43,456 nucleotides of DNA. Source: an uncultured Bacteroidales bacterium (GTDB lineage: Bacteria; Bacteroidota; Bacteroidia; Bacteroidales; Paludibacteraceae). Where the stretch lies: positions 1 to 43,456 of the forward strand of contig ONUF01000014.1 of NCBI GenBank assembly GCA_900321005.1, written 5' to 3'. The notes beneath the pieces are model-generated. The model was given only the letters and a program-made list of their open reading frames with translations, ran no database searches and was not told the origin of the DNA. Made by a program: the position numbers and the translations under genes. This document shows, piece by piece, positions 40,694 to 43,456 of the stretch; within the stretch, counting starts at the first letter, position 1; every line of letters begins with the position of its first letter.

Positions 40694-41272
40694 ATGCAAC
40701 ATCCTAATTTGTATATCATAGCAGGTCCGAACGGCGCAGGAAAGACTACTGCTGCTTATAACTTGTTGCCGGAAGTGTTGCATTGCCCGAACTTTGTAAA
40801 TGCGGATGAGATAGCGCGTGGTTTGTCGCCCTTTGCGCCGAAGACTGTTTCCTTTCAGGCGGGACGAATAATGCTCCAACGCATAGACGAGTTATTGCCG
40901 CAGAAAGTGGATTTTGCGATAGAAACAACGCTTTCGACCCGTTCGTATGTGCAACTCGTTCGCCGCGCACAAGTGTTAGGATATAAGGTACATCTGATCT
41001 TTTTCTTCTTGGAGAATGAAGAGCAAGCGATAGCCCGTGTCGCGCAGCGCGTAAAGAACGGTGGACACGATATACCGGAAGAGGATATCCGTCGTCGTTT
41101 TACACGCGGCATCTTTAATTTGCTCAACCTATATATGCCGATTTGCGACAGTGTATTAGTATATAATAATGTTCTAACACCTGCGTGCTTGGTGGCAAGA
41201 AAGCAAAATCAAGTCGATGAAGTAGAGTTGATAGAACCAGAAATGTGGAACCAATTACTGCTAAAAATATGA
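40694..41272 (+). CDS. Zeta-toxin-like P-loop kinase
   Basis: 192-residue P-loop ATPase of the zeta toxin/predicted ABC-type ATPase group. GPNGAGKTTAAYN is the Walker A (residues 9-21), NADEIARGLSPF holds the acidic residue of the substrate site, and AIETTLSTRSYV follows. Classical zeta toxins phosphorylate UDP-N-acetylglucosamine and block wall synthesis. Many chromosomal relatives have no shown toxicity, so the role here is open. The next gene overlaps by 3 bases and is probably its partner. Confidence 0.88.
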   Translation: MQHPNLYIIAGPNGAGKTTAAYNLLPEVLHCPNFVNADEIARGLSPFAPKTVSFQAGRIMLQRIDELLPQKVDFAIETTLSTRSYVQLVRRAQVLGYKVHLIFFFLENEEQAIARVAQRVKNGGHDIPEEDIRRRFTRGIFNLLNLYMPICDSVLVYNNVLTPACLVARKQNQVDEVELIEPEMWNQLLLKI

Positions 41273-41421
41273 GTGAAATGGAATTGGAGGCTAAGATTAG
41301 CCAAGGTTTAAAAATAACCCATCGTAAACTTGTTGAGCAACATCGTCGTGACAACCAGCCGCTCATCTTTAGTGAGAACGGTGTAGTTAAGCAAGTCGAT
41401 CCGTTTACGGTAGCGATTTAA
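41269..41421 (+). CDS. Small partner of the zeta-like kinase (50 aa)
   Basis: A 50-residue frame whose ATG overlaps the kinase stop (ATGAG). It begins MSEMELEAKISQGLKITHRK and ends NGVVKQVDPFTVAI. It is charged and helical at the N-terminus. The overlap, and the small size next to a toxin-family kinase, suggest an antitoxin or accessory subunit. Known epsilon and PezA antitoxins precede their toxin and are larger, so this would be a different arrangement. No close family is recalled with certainty. Confidence 0.65.
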   Translation: MSEMELEAKISQGLKITHRKLVEQHRRDNQPLIFSENGVVKQVDPFTVAI

Positions 41422-41537
41422 CCCATCCAGTCAGGGCCTCCTTGACAGCGTAAAAAAGCAATCGTCGCTTGCCGACGTTAAACAGTAAGGGGGAAAAAGA
41501 CATAGTAAAAGGCGCGAGGGAGCGCTGAAAACATAAA

Positions 41538-41545
41538 TACATTTG
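41538..41545 (+). promoter_or_regulatory. Possible -7 element before the repeated secreted protein
   Basis: TACATTTG matches the -7 consensus. No -33 TTG is found 20 bases upstream, so this is weak. If used, it leaves a leader of about 150 bases that ends in the hairpin at 41622-41688. Confidence 0.35.
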
Positions 41546-41621
41546 CTTTATTAAGGATCAATTCAATCTTGGACAATTGTAATAGCAATCCTAAATATAG
41601 CGAATGTCTGCACAATGAGTG

Positions 41622-41698
41622 TGGACTTTCTGACTATATTGGATGCTATGGGAGTCCAAGCCCGAATTGACCAATATACAGGAGTCCATACTTTTTTT
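41622..41698 (+). promoter_or_regulatory. Terminator-like hairpin with alternative pairing directly before a start codon
   Basis: TGGACT (41622-41627) and TATATTGG (41635-41642) pair with AGTCCA (41683-41688) and CCAATATA (41671-41678). Seven T follow (41692-41698), and the ATG is at 41703. GGAGTCCA occurs twice (41651-41658 and 41681-41688), so the left arm has two possible partners, as in attenuators. Confidence 0.5.
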
Positions 41699-41702
41699 AG
41701 AA

Positions 41703-42599
41703 ATGGTAAAACGTTTTTCACATAGAATGTTGCTAGCTGCGCTGATGCTATTGGGCGTCGGCGCGGGGGTGGCTGCACCGCCGTCGGATGAGCTGTGTAT
41801 GGAAGGAACATTGCTATTTCGGGAGGACTTCGGTGGGAATGATGTGAGTGATCCGAGAGTAGGTCAAGATCCGGTTTCGGGCATGAGTTATACGCAAGCA
41901 ACTACTGACGCGTTTGGCAGTATGGGGGCGGGAAAATATCTGGTGACGAAACAAGGATATTGCAATGGTAATGGTACTTCTCAATGGCATTTACAAGATG
42001 ACCACACGCATTTTGGAGACCTGACACGCGGCTATTTGCTGGAAATAGACGGCGCTGGGGATCATGCAGCGTTTTATTCGACAACTATCGACGGGTTGTG
42101 TGAAGGTGCGAAGTTGACCTTCTCGGCTTACATAGCAAACGTCATGACTTGGGGCATGTATGTAGGTAGTCCCGGAAGATACTCTTATCCGCGATTGAAA
42201 TTCGTGTTGACCAATCCCGATACAGGAGCCGAATTGGCGACATACGATACCGGAGACATCCCATACGATGACTCCTATACCGGAGATAATACGTGCTGGA
42301 AACAGTCTGCTGAGTGGCACTTGGTGGGTATGAATTTCACCGTGCCGAGCGGTCTCGATCAAATCCAATTGACTATTTACAACAATGCGACGGGTACGAC
42401 AGGTAACGATTTCGCGATTGATGATATTGAGATACGTCTATGCGCACCGCCGGTAACAGTTGAGGGCGGAAACGAACTATGTACCAATGAGAAAGCGACA
42501 CTAACCGCTAACTTTACCAATGATGGTACGTTCCCTGAACCTCTAAAGTATAAATGGTTAGTGTGGAAAATATCGACTACGTCAACTGCCGTGCGATGA
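41703..42599 (+). CDS. Secreted repeat-domain protein, 5' part before a frameshift
   Basis: The signal peptide (about 1-25) includes MLLAALMLLGVGAG. A domain of about 220 residues follows: LLFREDFGGND, AGKYLVTKQGYC, WHLQDDHTHF, GYLLEIDGAGDHA, YDTGDIPYDD and FAIDDIEIRLC. This looks like a MAM/jelly-roll type binding domain of Bacteroidota surface proteins. Next comes the start of an Ig/PKD-like domain (NELCTNEKATLTANF to KYKWL). After KYKWL the frame changes and stops within 12 residues, while the next domain continues in another frame. The start at 41703 lies 4 bases after the T-run of the hairpin. Confidence 0.75.
   Translation: MVKRFSHRMLLAALMLLGVGAGVAAPPSDELCMEGTLLFREDFGGNDVSDPRVGQDPVSGMSYTQATTDAFGSMGAGKYLVTKQGYCNGNGTSQWHLQDDHTHFGDLTRGYLLEIDGAGDHAAFYSTTIDGLCEGAKLTFSAYIANVMTWGMYVGSPGRYSYPRLKFVLTNPDTGAELATYDTGDIPYDDSYTGDNTCWKQSAEWHLVGMNFTVPSGLDQIQLTIYNNATGTTGNDFAIDDIEIRLCAPPVTVEGGNELCTNEKATLTANFTNDGTFPEPLKYKWLVWKISTTSTAVR
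42462..42560 (+). repeat. 99-base perfect direct repeat, copy 1
   Basis: Identical to 43358-43456, with a mismatch directly before both copies (T against C). It encodes the start of the Ig/PKD-like domain. The break in reading frame lies directly after it. Confidence 0.95.
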
Positions 42600-43456
42600 G
42601 CGAGCCGTTCCTGCTGAAAGTGAACACCTGTGAGCCGCCGGAACCGCCCATGGAAGAACTTTGTACGGATGGATTGTTGCTCTTCCGCGAGGACTTCGGA
42701 GGAAATAATCCGGATGATCCGAGGGTAGGGCAAACACCGGTGCAAGGCATGACTTATGAGCAGGCAACCACCGATGTATGGAATCCGAATAATCTTTCTG
42801 TCAAAGCGGGTAAATATATCGTCACTAAGTCCGGGTATTGTAACGGAGATACAGCCAGTACGAATGATTCGAACAACCGCCGCTCGCAATGGTTCTTTCA
42901 AGATGACCACACTTATCCGGACGACTACACACGCGGCTATTTTATGGAAGTGGATGGGAAGGGGGATAATGCCATTTTCTATACCACGACCATTAACGAT
43001 TTATGTGAAGGCATAGAATTAAGTTTTATGGCATATGTGGCAAATGTGCAACTTCCGTGGTACTATGAGAATCAGACTCGCGTATATCCCCGATTACAAT
43101 TCACGCTCTTGAATTCGAACGATAATGCCGTTTTGAGCAATTATGATACAGGAGACATCCCGTACGATTCGAGACACATGGGGCTGTTTGATTTCAACTA
43201 CTCATCGGTTTGGCACAGAGTAGGTATGAACTTTACCGTGCCGCCAGGGGTAAACTCAATCACATTAAAGATTGCTAATAACACGACCGGTAACAACGGC
43301 AATGATTTCGCTATCGATGATATTGAAATCCGTCTTTGTGCGCCTCCTGTAACTATCGAGGGCGGAAACGAACTATGTACCAATGAGAAAGCGACACTAA
43401 CCGCTAACTTTACCAATGATGGTACGTTCCCTGAACCTCTAAAGTATAAATGGTTA
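42554..43456 (+). CDS. Secreted repeat-domain protein, continuation in another frame (runs off window)
   Basis: This frame is open from 42554 to the window end. It opens with the end of an Ig-like domain (VENIDYVNCRAMSEPFLL), then a second copy of the binding domain: CTDGLLLFREDFGGNN, AGKYIVTKSGYC, WFFQDDHTY, YFMEVDGKGDNA, YDTGDIPYDS, FAIDDIEIRLC. It ends again at KYKWL. It is clearly the continuation of 41703-42599 with the frame lost, plus about 40 residues of an Ig-like domain missing at the junction. It is either a broken gene or an assembly join. Confidence 0.75.
   Translation, partial: MVSVENIDYVNCRAMSEPFLLKVNTCEPPEPPMEELCTDGLLLFREDFGGNNPDDPRVGQTPVQGMTYEQATTDVWNPNNLSVKAGKYIVTKSGYCNGDTASTNDSNNRRSQWFFQDDHTYPDDYTRGYFMEVDGKGDNAIFYTTTINDLCEGIELSFMAYVANVQLPWYYENQTRVYPRLQFTLLNSNDNAVLSNYDTGDIPYDSRHMGLFDFNYSSVWHRVGMNFTVPPGVNSITLKIANNTTGNNGNDFAIDDIEIRLCAPPVTIEGGNELCTNEKATLTANFTNDGTFPEPLKYKWL
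43358..43456 (+). repeat. 99-base perfect direct repeat, copy 2 (at the window end)
   Basis: The window ends on the last base of this copy. The spacing between copies is 896 bases, which is not a multiple of three. Confidence 0.95.

Overview
The window is chromosomal DNA from a member of the Bacteroidales (Bacteroidota). This rests on repeated promoters of the Bacteroidales type (TTTG, 20 bases, TAnnTTTG), weak ribosome binding sites, and families typical of the group: DUF2723 protein, RibBA fusion, short FtsY, an OMPP1/FadL-like barrel and an EpsG-type polymerase. The genus cannot be told. No tRNA, rRNA, CRISPR, transposase or phage gene was seen. The right end stops exactly at the end of a 99-base repeat, so it is probably a contig end.

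Layout. 1-1907: a patch of small leftward genes of unknown function, with two promoters and two terminators. 2206-6993: rightward cdd, an LptF/LptG permease, ribBA and a secreted Trp/His-rich protein. 7093-31370: a 24-kb leftward run. Read in its own direction from the promoter near 31440, it encodes a half-size and a full-size UDP-sugar dehydrogenase, a flippase, a complete 2-aminoethylphosphonate (AEP) pathway with a cytidylyltransferase (PntC-like, AepX, AepY, PhnW), a second flippase, a TagB/TagF-family transferase, two glycosyltransferases and an EpsG-type polymerase. A second promoter near 17640-17670 then drives a PglD-like acyltransferase, two acyl carrier proteins, two short-chain reductases, an acyl-activating ligase, a FabH-like ketoacyl synthase, a PglC-like phosphoglycosyltransferase and a PglE-like aminotransferase. 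The housekeeping genes serB, ftsY and aspA follow without a visible terminator. 31581-39740: a DUF2723 membrane protein, a CobW-type GTPase, a divergent O-methyltransferase/Lrp pair, trpS, a small lipoprotein and an outer-membrane barrel. 40076-43456: a small unknown gene, a zeta-toxin-like kinase with a 50-residue partner, and a secreted protein of repeated domains broken by a frameshift.

How the genes fit together. The leftward run looks like a surface polysaccharide locus. The PglC/PglD/PglE-like enzymes would start the repeat unit on an amino sugar. The FabH/ACP/reductase/ligase set could build a short hydroxyacyl chain for the PglD-like enzyme to place on that amino group. The AEP genes would make CMP-AEP, with the TagB/TagF-family protein as candidate transferase. 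Flippase and polymerase would finish the chain. No 4,6-dehydratase of the PglF/WbpM type is in the window.

The most unusual feature is a set of at least ten short tandem arrays with 7- or 8-base units (one is 9). Each locus has its own unit sequence. Many start at the stop codon of one gene and run to, or into, the start codon of the next. Others lie inside coding sequence: the RibBA linker, an O-methyltransferase loop, a signal peptide and a lipoprotein tail.
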